DNA from: JAFAXD01 sp035472475
Lineage (GTDB): Bacteria; Pseudomonadota; Alphaproteobacteria; Rhizobiales; Xanthobacteraceae
Length of the DNA: 11,356 nucleotides
Direction of reading: 5' to 3'
Assembly: GCA_035472475.1 (NCBI GenBank)
Contig: DATIPA010000156.1
Coordinates: 1-11,356, forward strand
Part shown: in pieces, positions 1 through 7,162 of the stretch
How the letters are laid out: every line of letters begins with the position of its first letter
Numbering within the stretch: position 1 is the stretch's first letter
The notes under the pieces: model-generated
The model's input: the letters and a program-made list of their open reading frames with translations, nothing else
What the model was told of the DNA's origin: nothing
Database searches by the model: none
Made by a program: the position numbers and the translations under genes

Positions 1-1
1 C

Positions 2-1561
2 GACCAGCGCATGGCGCGGCGGCAACGACGGGTCGTGATAATCGGCGCGGCGTTGATCCGCGCGCCCACGATCGGGCGGCAGCGCGACCAGCACATTGCC
101 GAACGCGCGCGCCCTGAAGCGAAACGCGTCCGCGCGTACATACGGGTCGGCGGCGGCCGGTCCCCACGTTGCCTCCATCCGCGTCATTGCATCGGCCGGT
201 AACTCGGTGAAGAACTGCGCGTAGTCCGCAAGCGAAAGTGTCGCATCGCCCTCACCGGGCGCGAGCGCGTCGAGGAGTTCGCGTGGCGTTTGCGGGGCGG
301 CGTGCACCGTGTAGCCCGCCGCCGCCAGGTCGGCGCACAGCGCGACGACGCTCGCCGGCACGTCGAGGCCAACCGCATAGCCGGTGCGCCCCGGCGCCGC
401 CGGATAGTCCGGCAGCAGAATTGCGAGCTTGCGGTCCGCGCGCGCCAGCGTCCGCAGCCGCGCGAGGGCGGCGGCGCGATCGGCGACGATTGCAATCTGG
501 TCGGGATCCGGCGTGTTGGCGAATGCGGTGAAAGCGAGCTTCTCATGCTGCGGCAGCGGGTCCTTGAACGCGATCGCGCCGGCCAGTACGCGACCGTCGA
601 GTTCAGGCAGCACGACGTGCATGGCGAGATCGGCGGCGCCGAGGCCGCGTGCGCTATCCCGCCATGCTGCGCGACGGGTCGTGGCAATCACGGCTTGCAG
701 CACCGGCACGTCCGGTCCGTCGAGCGGCGTCGGTTCGCCTGGCGCGGCGCTGGCCGCGAAGGCGGTCGTGGTGATGATGAGCGCGGGCGAAAGCCGGGCC
801 ATCGCATCGCGCACGAACGCGGCGGCGTCCTGATCCTTCAGGCTGGTGACGACCAGCGGCGCGGGAGCCAGTCCGCGCGCGGTGAGTGCCTCGAACAATT
901 GGTCGATCGGAGTGATGTCGACGGCCAGCAGCGCGGCGCGGTAAAAGATGATCGGGACAACCGGGCGAGCGTTGGGCAAAGTCGCTATCAGCCGGTCGAG
1001 CTCGATCGCGCCTTGGCCGGGCAGGTAGGCCGCGAGGCGCGCAACCGGCCGCGGCTTGGGTGCGTGCAAATTTGCGCCCGCATGCTGCGCGAGCCGGCGC
1101 AGCAGCGCCCGCAGATTCGCCGGTCCACCTTCGCGGAAGTACGCGAGCAAATCAGCGAGTTCGTTAGCCGGAAGCGTCGAGGCCTCGGCGAGCCGCGGAT
1201 CGTCACGGTCCTCGCCGGGCAGCACGGCGAGCACGATGCCGCGGGCGCGCGCCAGCGCGGCAATCTGATCGATTCCGTAGCGCCACCAGTCGAGCCCGCC
1301 GAGCAGGCGAACCACAATCACCTTGGCATGCGCGGCAACCTGGTCGATCCAGAGATCGACCGAGAGCGGATGACGCAGGTCGCGCAGATGCGCGAGGCGC
1401 ACGCTTGGCAGGGCGTCCTGGTCGTCCGCCCACGCGGCCGCGAGCGCCGACAGATCGCTGTCCGCAAACGACAGAACCGCGATATCGCCGGGCGGCTGCC
1501 CGAGATCGACCGGTTCGACGATCTCGTCGAGCGTTGTTGACGAGGTAGCGAGTAGATGCAT
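2..1561 (-). CDS. cobN: Cobaltochelatase subunit CobN, N-terminal part (runs off left edge)
   Basis: Large subunit of the ATP-dependent aerobic cobaltochelatase, which with CobS and CobT inserts Co(II) into hydrogenobyrinic acid a,c-diamide in the cytoplasm. The reading frame is open from the ATG at 1561 to the window edge, giving about 520 residues of a protein that is usually about 1,100-1,300 long. The N-terminus (MHLLATSSTTLDEIVEPVDL, then GQPPGDIAVLSFADSDL) is typical of CobN. Near the edge the conserved block RADYHDPSLPPRHALV follows FRARAFGNVLVALPPDRGR, another family hallmark. The start lies 3 nt after the cobW stop, and the RBS is weak, so translation is probably coupled to cobW. It is the last visible gene of a riboswitch-controlled operon. 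No frameshift is seen in the visible part. CobN and magnesium chelatase BchH/ChlH are related, but the B12 context and motifs favour CobN clearly. Confidence 0.96.
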   Translation of the reverse strand, partial: MHLLATSSTTLDEIVEPVDLGQPPGDIAVLSFADSDLSALAAAWADDQDALPSVRLAHLRDLRHPLSVDLWIDQVAAHAKVIVVRLLGGLDWWRYGIDQIAALARARGIVLAVLPGEDRDDPRLAEASTLPANELADLLAYFREGGPANLRALLRRLAQHAGANLHAPKPRPVARLAAYLPGQGAIELDRLIATLPNARPVVPIIFYRAALLAVDITPIDQLFEALTARGLAPAPLVVTSLKDQDAAAFVRDAMARLSPALIITTTAFAASAAPGEPTPLDGPDVPVLQAVIATTRRAAWRDSARGLGAADLAMHVVLPELDGRVLAGAIAFKDPLPQHEKLAFTAFANTPDPDQIAIVADRAAALARLRTLARADRKLAILLPDYPAAPGRTGYAVGLDVPASVVALCADLAAAGYTVHAAPQTPRELLDALAPGEGDATLSLADYAQFFTELPADAMTRMEATWGPAAADPYVRADAFRFRARAFGNVLVALPPDRGRADQRRADYHDPSLPPRHALV

Positions 1562-1564
1562 GTC

Positions 1565-2605
1565 CTATCCGGTGAGCGCCTGCGCGATCCCGTCGCGATC
1601 GATGCCCTTCTGTCCGATCACGACCAGCCGGCCGGCGCGCGGCTCGCTCGCGCTCCAGTGCCGATCGTAATGGTGACTCACACGCGAGCCGACCGCCTGC
1701 ACCAGTAGCCGCATCGGCTTGCCGGCGACCGCCGCAAACCCTTTCATGCGCAGCACGTCGAACGCCTCCGCGACGCCGGCGACCCGCGCGGCGAGGCTCG
1801 CCGCGTCGGCGACCTCGGGCAAGGCGACGACGAAGCTGTCGAAGTCATCGTGGTCGTGCTCAGCCTCGAGATCATGAAGGGTGCGGCGGTTCTCGATGTC
1901 GTCCTCGGTAGCGAGGCCAAGCCCGAGCAGCACCGCCGGATCAACCCTGCCGTCGGCGACGCTCACGATTTTGACGGCGCGCGGGAGCGCTTGCGCGATT
2001 CTGGCACTCGCTCGGTCGGCATCGCGGTCGGACACGAGATCGCGTTTGTTGAGCACGACGAGATCGGCGCATGCGATCTGATCCTCGAACACCTCTTCGA
2101 CCGGGTTGTCATGGTCGAGCGCAGTGTCGGCCAGGCGCTGGCGCCGGAGCGCGGCCAGATCGCCGGCGACTCGGCCTTCGGCCAGCGCAGCGCCGTCGAC
2201 CACCGCGATGACGCCGTCGACGGTCACGCGGCTCTTGATCGCTGGCCAATGGAACGCCTGCACCAGCGGTTTGGGCAGCGCCAGGCCGGACGTTTCGATG
2301 ACGATATGCTCGACCGCGGGTTGCCGGCTGAGGATTAGGTCAAGCGCCGGCACGAACTCGTCCGCCACCGTGCAGCACAAGCAGCCGTTGGCGAGTTCGA
2401 CAATATTCTCTTCCGGGCAGGCCGCATCGCCGCAGCCCTTGAGGATCTCACCGTCGATGCCGATGTCGCCGAACTCGTTGACGATCACGGCGAGCCGCCG
2501 CCCGCGCGCGTTGGCCAGCACATGGCGGATCAGCGTCGTCTTGCCCGCGCCCAGGAAGCCGGTGACGATGGTGCAGGGCACGCGCGCGAGCGAGTTGTTG
2601 GTCAT
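1565..2605 (-). CDS. cobW: CobW, cobalt-binding GTPase of the COG0523 family
   Basis: G3E-family P-loop GTPase of 346 residues, thought to deliver Co(II) to the cobaltochelatase; work on the Rhodobacter capsulatus homologue showed GTP-dependent cobalt binding. Visible motifs are Walker A GFLGAGKTT at residues 16-24, the CLCC metal-binding motif at 75-78 (context NGCLCCTV), ETSG at 104-107, and the guanine-specificity motif NKRD at 186-189. A small acidic/His cluster (EHDHDD) follows about 50 residues after NKRD, as in other COG0523 members. The C-terminal CobW_C domain carries SHHYDRHW. Length is normal for the family. The ATG at 2605 overlaps the stop of the DUF1636 gene (ATGA), and the cobN start follows 3 nt after its stop. 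The cobN linkage and riboswitch argue for cobalt rather than zinc as the cognate metal; that last step is inference. Confidence 0.96.
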   Translation of the reverse strand: MTNNSLARVPCTIVTGFLGAGKTTLIRHVLANARGRRLAVIVNEFGDIGIDGEILKGCGDAACPEENIVELANGCLCCTVADEFVPALDLILSRQPAVEHIVIETSGLALPKPLVQAFHWPAIKSRVTVDGVIAVVDGAALAEGRVAGDLAALRRQRLADTALDHDNPVEEVFEDQIACADLVVLNKRDLVSDRDADRASARIAQALPRAVKIVSVADGRVDPAVLLGLGLATEDDIENRRTLHDLEAEHDHDDFDSFVVALPEVADAASLAARVAGVAEAFDVLRMKGFAAVAGKPMRLLVQAVGSRVSHHYDRHWSASEPRAGRLVVIGQKGIDRDGIAQALTG

Positions 2606-2970
2606 GAATGGTCCTCAGTGAAATCGAGCGGCGGCATGCGGGCGATCAGCCCGCGCTTGAGCGGTTCGGGACGGCCGCGCCACGGCATCAGTCCGTCGGC
2701 GGCCTCGGCCAGGAGACGTGCGCCGTCGATCAGCGCCTTGCCGCATTCGGGATCAAGTCCCCCGAAGACGTAAGTCCACGAGCCGTTGGCGCGCATGGCA
2801 GCGCTGGCGCCGCGCGTGCAGTTGGCGAGACACGCGACGCGCCGGACTTCAACATCACTGCCCTCGGCTGCTGCTGCCGTTGCCGCGGCGAGCAGCGCGC
2901 CGGGGCGCGGCTCGTCCGGCTCGCCCACGCGCCGGCAGGTGATGCAGACATAGATGACGGCGGCGTCCAC
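2602..2970 (-). CDS. DUF1636 family small Cys-rich protein (putative metal-binding or ferredoxin-like)
   Basis: Small protein of 122 residues resembling DUF1636, a family often found next to cobW/cobN; no biochemical role is established. Four cysteines stand out: C9 and C12 (VCITCRR) and C47 and C51 (ACLANC). This CxxC...CxxxC arrangement resembles thioredoxin-like [2Fe-2S] ferredoxins or a metal site. The C-terminal half has the family-like segment WTYVFGGLDP and ends in PPLDFTEDHS. I chose the GTG at 2970 because a GAGG ribosome site sits 9 nt upstream and homologous length is about 120-130. An upstream in-frame start at 3084 would read through the 3' end of the cobalamin riboswitch and adds Arg/Gly-rich, non-protein-like residues. 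The gene is first in the operon with cobW and cobN, suggesting a job in cobalt handling or in redox support of chelation (inference). Confidence 0.85.
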   Translation of the reverse strand: MDAAVIYVCITCRRVGEPDEPRPGALLAAATAAAAEGSDVEVRRVACLANCTRGASAAMRANGSWTYVFGGLDPECGKALIDGARLLAEAADGLMPWRGRPEPLKRGLIARMPPLDFTEDHS

Positions 2971-2978
2971 GGGCAAAA

Positions 2979-3025
2979 GCCTCGTTCCGGGTGCCGCGCA
3001 AAGATCGAGATGTACCGAGGCACCC
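2979..3025 (-). promoter_or_regulatory. Putative SD-sequestering expression platform of riboswitch 1
   Basis: On the minus strand the segment at 3021-3016 (GCCTCG) is exactly complementary to 2984-2979 (CGAGGC), which contains the GAGG ribosome site of the DUF1636 gene. An alternative hairpin pairs 3025-3019 (GGGTGCC) with 2995-2989 (GGCACCC). The two hairpins share 3021-3019, so they exclude each other. This layout fits translational control by ligand-dependent RBS masking. Seen by eye only; energies were not computed. Confidence 0.5.
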
Positions 3026-3043
3026 CGCCCGGCCACGCCCGAA

Positions 3044-3266
3044 CCAACGGCAGGTCTCCTGGCTCGCGGGTTTTCGCCCGTCACCGCCTTCCCGGATGAC
3101 CCAGTGGCGTCGTGGCTCGGGCTCGCCGCTTACAGTTGCGGGGGCAGCTGCGGCTTGGGAACCCGTGGTCTGAGCCGGCATTTGGCAATCAAATGCTGGA
3201 CAAGTCAGCCCACTGGGATATTCCGCACCGTATTCCCTGTTCGCTCTCTGACTGAGAGACCGTTGG
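3044..3266 (-). promoter_or_regulatory. Cobalamin (AdoCbl) riboswitch 1, upstream of DUF1636-cobW-cobN
   Basis: Canonical cobalamin riboswitch read on the minus strand. The P1 stem closes with a perfect 7-bp pair, CCAACGG (3266-3260) with CCGTTGG (3050-3044). In order it contains AGGGAATACGGTGCGG (3238-3223), CTGCCCCCGCAACTGTA (3147-3131), GCCACTGG (3108-3101), CGGGAAGGCGG, and the B12 box AGCCAGGAGACCTGCC (3064-3049). GGTCTC just inside P1 can pair with GAGACC of the B12 box (P2). It lies about 75 nt before the DUF1636 start, and expression of cobalt insertion genes should fall when adenosylcobalamin is plentiful. Confidence 0.96.
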
Positions 3267-3273
3267 TGGGGCG

Positions 3274-3302
3274 ACTAAACGGCCGTCCGGAGAGGATGTC
3301 AA
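3274..3302 (-). promoter_or_regulatory. Sigma-70-type promoter of the riboswitch 1 operon
   Basis: On the minus strand a perfect -35 hexamer TTGACA (3302-3297) is followed by a 17-nt spacer and the -10 hexamer TTTAGT (3279-3274, 4 of 6 matches). The predicted transcription start, about 3267, coincides with the first base of the riboswitch P1 stem, which strongly supports both calls. Confidence 0.75.
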
Positions 3303-3365
3303 TGCATCGGCGATCCCGTATGCCCGGCCGTGCAGGAACTTCAAATCGGCGGCACTGGGGTGACA

Positions 3366-4040
3366 ATGCGCATCGAACCGGTCTTTCTGTTTGATCTCGA
3401 CGGTACGCTGATCGACAGCGTGTATCAGCACGTCCTTGCCTGGAAGGAAGCGCTCGACCAGGAGGGCATCGAGCTCGCGGTCTGGCGAATTCATCGCAGG
3501 ATCGGCATGAGCGGCGGTCTGTTCACCAACCAGCTCCTGCGCGAGACCGGGCTGGACATCAGCATTGAACGCGTCGAACGGCTGCGCCGGCGCCATGCGG
3601 CTGCATACCTGAAATACGCCGGTGACGTGCGGCCGCTGCCGGGCGCGCGCGAATTACTGTCGTGGCTTTCGGACGCGCAGATTCCTTGGGCGATCGCCAC
3701 CAGCGGGCTGATGGAGACCGCCGGGCTCAATCTTGCGACCCTCGGCGTCGACCCGCAGCGCACTCCCGTGGTGACGCGCGATCAGGTCAAATACGCCAAG
3801 CCGGATCCGGATCTGTTCCTGGCAGCGGCCGCGAGGCTCGATGCGCCGATCGAAACCGCGATCGTGGTTGGCGACAGCATCTGGGACATGCTGGCGGCGA
3901 CGCGCTGCCGCGCGCTCGCCGTCGGACTGCTTAGTGGCGGGTACGGGCTCGATGAGCTGCAGCAATCGGGCGCGTTTCGGGTCTACGAGGATCCGGCCGA
4001 CTTGTTGTTCCATATCGACGAGGTCGCGGGGCGGCGGTGA
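3366..4040 (+). CDS. HAD-superfamily hydrolase (phosphoglycolate phosphatase / beta-phosphoglucomutase-like)
   Basis: Cytoplasmic haloacid-dehalogenase-fold phosphatase of 224 residues with the full set of motifs: motif I FDLDGTL (nucleophile D10 and acid/base D12), motif II ATSG around residues 111-114, motif III lysine K145 in AKPDPDLF, and motif IV GDSIWD with D170 and D174. An alpha-helical cap lies between motifs I and II (about residues 15-90). Length is normal for subfamily I HADs. I chose the ATG at 3366 (GGGG upstream, and MRIEPVFLFDLDGTL fits the family); an in-frame GTG at 3330 would add 12 residues. The gene is divergent from the riboswitch 1 operon and has no visible riboswitch of its own. 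The substrate cannot be told from sequence, and a link to B12 metabolism is unproven. Confidence 0.9.
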   Translation: MRIEPVFLFDLDGTLIDSVYQHVLAWKEALDQEGIELAVWRIHRRIGMSGGLFTNQLLRETGLDISIERVERLRRRHAAAYLKYAGDVRPLPGARELLSWLSDAQIPWAIATSGLMETAGLNLATLGVDPQRTPVVTRDQVKYAKPDPDLFLAAAARLDAPIETAIVVGDSIWDMLAATRCRALAVGLLSGGYGLDELQQSGAFRVYEDPADLLFHIDEVAGRR

Positions 4041-4058
4041 TCGATTAAGCATCGATCA
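4038..4058. terminator. Inverted repeat between convergent genes (possible weak bidirectional terminator)
   Basis: Perfect 8-bp inverted repeat TGATCGAT / ATCGATCA with a 5-nt loop (TAAGC). Its first three bases are the TGA stop of the HAD gene, and it fills most of the 33-bp gap to the convergent NlpC/P60 gene. The stem is AT-rich and has no clear U-tract, so intrinsic termination is possible but unproven; a regulator site is an alternative. Confidence 0.4.
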
Positions 4059-4073
4059 TAAACGAGACACCAA

Positions 4074-5711
4074 TCAATCAGGTCGGCTGTTCAACCTGCG
4101 CAGCGCAAAATCCTGGAAGTGATCGATCTCGTAGAGGCTGTCGCACACCGAGCCGCAGCGGCTCGAGGCTTCGGTGACTCGGATGGCGAGCGAAGCGCCG
4201 TCGGGCGTTTCCTGCTGCCGGTAGAGCGCGATGTGATGGTCCGGGAGCAACAAAACATCTCCGGTGCGCATGCGGTCGAGCGCCTTGACCCGTCGCGTTA
4301 TGTCGGGCAGCTCGGTGGTTCCGACGTGGCGGCCGAGTTGCCAAACATTGGAGACGAGGCCGGAACAATCCACGCCTGCGGTGACGCGGCGCACCTCGGT
4401 TGACCAGAATGTTCCGCCGATGTTGCCGGCCACGTAGCCCTGTTTGATCTTCTGATCGAACCGCTCGATCGTGTCGAAGCCTCCCCAGTCGTAGGGCAGT
4501 CCCGTCCTGACGACCGGAGGACGTTCGCGCGTTTCGTCCGGGGGAAGGACGAACCGGCTTCGCCTGGTGCAGGCAATCGGGATACCCGGCACAATCTCGA
4601 CCTCACACGGATGCCGCAGGTTTTGCTCGGTCAAGGTCCACGAATGGTCGCGATAGGCATCCATCCGCTTGCGAAGCTCGGCTGGCTTCAGCGCCACGAT
4701 ACCGTTGGTCGAGACATCGCGCGATGCGAACGGCCGCTCGTCGCCCAGGCTGATGACCCTGGTGTCCGCCGGCTCGATCAAGGGAAATAGATTGGACAGC
4801 GGGGGAGCCGGCGCCCAGCGTTTGGGCTTTCCCCGTGCCTGTTGCAGTTCGACCAGATCCTTCGACGGCGTTGCAAACTCCAGCCGGTAGATCTTGAAGG
4901 CGCCGGCTTTGCCATTGGACACGAGGCTCGCCAGCAGCGCGATCGTTCCGTCCGGCATGATCGTCGCATAGTCGAAGCCGACGCGAGACATGACCGCGAG
5001 CGGCAACGGCGCGATTCCCGAGAGGACACCGTTCTTCTGGAAGCGGCCAATATAGACGTCGACTTTGATGCGCTGATCGTCGCCCTGATCCGGCGGCGGC
5101 TCGCTCAAGTAGTACTCTTTCCAGAGAATGTAGCGCCGCCCATCGCCGATGCGATCGAGCTCGCGCAGGCTCGCAAGATAGTACGGGCCAATCGACCGGA
5201 CCGCCAACGCGGCTTCGCCGCGAAACGCCTTGAGCATGAGCCCGGAACGTGTCCGTACGACCGGCGGAATGCGGAATTCCGGCTGCTTGGCGTCATGCGC
5301 GGAAGCCGCAAACGCCGCGGGCCATCGCGCCTCGTCGCGATCGACCTCGATGCGGGACGCTTCGTCCTCGGAGATGATCACAACGTTGTCGGCCTGCCGC
5401 ACCAGCCGCCACGGACGAAAGCCGGCGGGCATCCGGGTGGTCTTCAACGCTGCGCTCTCTCCGTCGCGGTAGGCCGAAATCGCACCGTCGAGCGGGTCGA
5501 CGACGGCGACGACATTGTCGCGCAGAAGAAAAATATGACTCGGTCCCGCGCCATCACGGTCATCGCGGATCTCGATTTCGGTGAATGCGCGGGCCGGGGG
5601 AGGGAGAACGCTCAGCACGGCGAGCAGCGCGGCGAACAGGTGTTTCACGAACGCGTGCCCGGACGCGAACGATGTTGGCGCGGGATCAATGCTCGGCGTT
5701 AGGTTCGGCAT
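4074..5711 (-). CDS. Secreted NlpC/P60-type (C40) cysteine peptidase-like protein with a large N-terminal domain
   Basis: Exported protein of about 545 residues. A Sec-type signal peptide is visible: VKHLFAALLAVLSVLP then PPARA, with likely cleavage before FTEI. The middle (about residues 45-400) is rich in beta-strand-like repeats and resembles a propeller or other all-beta fold; I do not recognise a named family. The C-terminal 130 residues look like an NlpC/P60 domain, with catalytic Cys449 in AGVDCSGLVSNVW and a His at about 492-493 in GDVLLLPDHHIALY. Such domains cleave peptidoglycan stem peptides or related amides. The ATG at 5711 is used; neither it nor a GTG at 5648, which would give an ideal signal peptide (MKHLFAALLAVL), has a good RBS. 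The frame is open upstream to 5906, but that part is not protein-like. It converges on the HAD gene. Substrate unknown. Confidence 0.82.
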   Translation of the reverse strand: MPNLTPSIDPAPTSFASGHAFVKHLFAALLAVLSVLPPPARAFTEIEIRDDRDGAGPSHIFLLRDNVVAVVDPLDGAISAYRDGESAALKTTRMPAGFRPWRLVRQADNVVIISEDEASRIEVDRDEARWPAAFAASAHDAKQPEFRIPPVVRTRSGLMLKAFRGEAALAVRSIGPYYLASLRELDRIGDGRRYILWKEYYLSEPPPDQGDDQRIKVDVYIGRFQKNGVLSGIAPLPLAVMSRVGFDYATIMPDGTIALLASLVSNGKAGAFKIYRLEFATPSKDLVELQQARGKPKRWAPAPPLSNLFPLIEPADTRVISLGDERPFASRDVSTNGIVALKPAELRKRMDAYRDHSWTLTEQNLRHPCEVEIVPGIPIACTRRSRFVLPPDETRERPPVVRTGLPYDWGGFDTIERFDQKIKQGYVAGNIGGTFWSTEVRRVTAGVDCSGLVSNVWQLGRHVGTTELPDITRRVKALDRMRTGDVLLLPDHHIALYRQQETPDGASLAIRVTEASSRCGSVCDSLYEIDHFQDFALRRLNSRPD

Positions 5712-5759
5712 GCGAGAATGAGTCTTGGGGGAACCAATCCGTTTCGTGACTCGCGTTGC

Positions 5760-5778
5760 AACCAAAGTGCGCTTGGTT
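5760..5778. repeat. Short inverted repeat upstream of the NlpC/P60 gene
   Basis: AACCAA and TTGGTT form a perfect 6-bp stem around a 7-nt loop, about 50 nt before the NlpC/P60 start. It could be a leader hairpin or a regulator site. Nothing further supports either. Confidence 0.3.
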
Positions 5779-5887
5779 TCCCTTTGGCGGATCCACAGCC
5801 CTTGCACGCGCATGATGGCGACATTGCGAGGCAATTCGATGGAAAACTCCCGCCTCCCGGCACTCGCAATCCCTGCGGCCCGTCGCT

Positions 5888-5918
5888 TGTATAAAGTTGT
5901 TGACATAAAATAAGTAAA
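5888..5918 (-). promoter_or_regulatory. Possible promoter of the NlpC/P60 gene in a short AT-rich island
   Basis: On the minus strand TTTACT (4 of 6 to the -35 consensus) precedes TTTATA/TATACA at a 17-19 nt spacing. It sits in the most AT-rich stretch of an otherwise GC-rich window. The leader would be about 170 nt. The match is weak and positional only. Confidence 0.3.
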
Positions 5919-5924
5919 ACGTAT

Positions 5925-6340
5925 CGGGGGATGCAGTCCGTTCGATGAGGGGCGCCATCATGAGGCGATCCTGAGGCGGAGCGGAACAGCGGCGTCCGAG
6001 AACGCCTGGCTCGCAACCAGGATCCCAGGGGGCCCGGGGACAACCGCCAATACCGGCACCATGACCGGTCACGCTGCGGCCTCCGGCCAAAAATCGCCGC
6101 CGTGGAGCGCCGAACGGCGCAGGCGCACCCGATCGCAAGGGTGCGTTCCGCGCCTCGAGCGCGGACAGAACTCACTTAGCGCCGTCTCGGCGCTCCACCC
6201 CCCTCATTGTGGGGACGGAAAAAGAGGACGAAGGGCGGCCCGGCGCCCGCTTTCACCGGGACGCGGAGCGTTGGCTCGTCGGCGGGCTGACTGAGGCCGG
6301 GCTGTTTGACAGTGTGAATGCGACCGGCGCGTCCGATGGA
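5925..6340. other. Non-coding gap of about 415 bp with hairpins
   Basis: I see no convincing gene: the short open frames on either strand are Arg/Ser/Pro-rich and lack family motifs. It contains a perfect 7-bp hairpin AGCGCCG-TCT-CGGCGCT (6178-6194), a CCCC...GGGG hairpin just after it, and CCTGG...CCAGG (6005-6021). The 6178-6194 hairpin lies about 150 nt past the stop of the minus-strand regulator gene and could end its transcript, although no U-tract follows. No tRNA or recognisable mobile element was found. Confidence 0.5.
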
Positions 6341-7162
6341 TCAGGCCGGCCCCCAGGGGCTCGGCGCGCCGACAAGCCGCGATCGCAGACCCTGCAGCGC
6401 TTCCGAACTTTCGATCGCGCGAATTTCTTCAACAACCGTGCGCGTCGCCGGGAGCGGAAGGATATCGAGCTCTGTTTTTAAGGACTTGCTCCAATTTTGA
6501 TAGTATTGAATCGCCTCGCAACGGCGCTCGTCGAGCGCGAGCAGGGTCAGCAAGCTGCGCACCAGTTCTTCGCGATAAGGATCGAACCGCAGCGCGCGCC
6601 GCGCCAGGGCGATTGCATCGTGATAGAGGCCGGCCGCGCCCAGCCGGCACACCACCACGGTGGCCGTGCGCAGGAACAGCGAATGCAAGCGCTCGCGCTC
6701 CTCCAGGATCCAGTCGCCGTCGTCGCCGTCGAGAAACGGCCCTTCGTAACGGTGCAGCACCGCGGCGACATGATTCAGCTTGTTATGGTCGAGCAGCGTT
6801 TCGGGTTGCCGCAGCGCCATCGTCGCGGCTTCCTGCAGGGCCGTCGCATCGATATCGAGCCAGGGCGCGCGCTCGAGGATCGTCTCCGTTCCAATCGTCA
6901 GTAAATTCCGTCCGCCTGCGCTTTCGGGTTCGCTTGCCAGCAGCTTCCGCATGCGCCAAATCGCCGAGTTGAGCGCGCGTCGCGCGCGCTCGGCATCAAG
7001 CTCAGGCCAGAACCGGTCGGCGAGCCGCTCGCGTCGATGCGGGCGACCCGGGTAGGCGAACAGGAAACTCGCCAGGCCCCGGCCTGCAGGTCCCAACTCC
7101 GACCACGTCCGATTGTCGACACCTGCAACCCGGAATATTCCGAGTAGTCCGACGCTCAACAT
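6341..7162 (-). CDS. SARP/BTAD-family transcriptional regulator
   Basis: DNA-binding regulator of 273 residues in the small-SARP architecture. An N-terminal OmpR-like winged helix (about residues 1-95) starts MLSVGLLGIFRVAGVD and contains PHRRERLADRFWPELDAERA followed by RALNSAIWRMRKLL, a family hallmark. A bacterial transcriptional activation domain of helical TPR-like repeats follows (about 100-245), with ARRALRFDPYREELVRSLL and ERRCEAIQYYQNWSKSL typical of BTAD. No ATPase or receiver domain is attached. The ATG at 7162 has a GGGGG ribosome site 6 nt upstream. It stands alone; the next gene downstream on the same strand begins more than 600 bp away. A perfect CRP-like palindrome lies about 185 bp upstream. 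The targets are unknown; the flanking NlpC/P60 gene is one candidate. No evidence ties it to B12 control, which the riboswitches cover. Confidence 0.88.
   Translation of the reverse strand: MLSVGLLGIFRVAGVDNRTWSELGPAGRGLASFLFAYPGRPHRRERLADRFWPELDAERARRALNSAIWRMRKLLASEPESAGGRNLLTIGTETILERAPWLDIDATALQEAATMALRQPETLLDHNKLNHVAAVLHRYEGPFLDGDDGDWILEERERLHSLFLRTATVVVCRLGAAGLYHDAIALARRALRFDPYREELVRSLLTLLALDERRCEAIQYYQNWSKSLKTELDILPLPATRTVVEEIRAIESSEALQGLRSRLVGAPSPWGPA

Noticed and set aside
290..1540. Long plus-strand open frame (416 codons)
   Set aside because: It is antisense to cobN, whose N-terminal and HDPSLPPRHALV-type motifs are unmistakable. The frame is Arg/Gly/Gln-rich with no motif, a usual product of GC-rich antisense DNA.
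2971..3084. N-terminal extension of the DUF1636 gene to 3084
   Set aside because: It overlaps the 3' end of the cobalamin riboswitch and its expression platform, and the extra residues are not protein-like. A GTG at 2970 has a proper ribosome site.
4842..5702. Plus-strand open frame (286 codons)
   Set aside because: It is antisense to the NlpC/P60 gene; low complexity, Arg/Asp-rich and without an RBS or motif.
5712..5906. Extension of the NlpC/P60 protein to an ATG at 5906
   Set aside because: It would place the signal peptide about 85 residues inside the protein. The segment is basic, not protein-like and contains a hairpin and promoter-like sequence.
5900..5927. Plus-strand promoter with perfect TTGACA
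   Set aside because: The matching -10 position reads TATCGG or ATCGGG and no plus-strand gene follows for nearly 2 kb.
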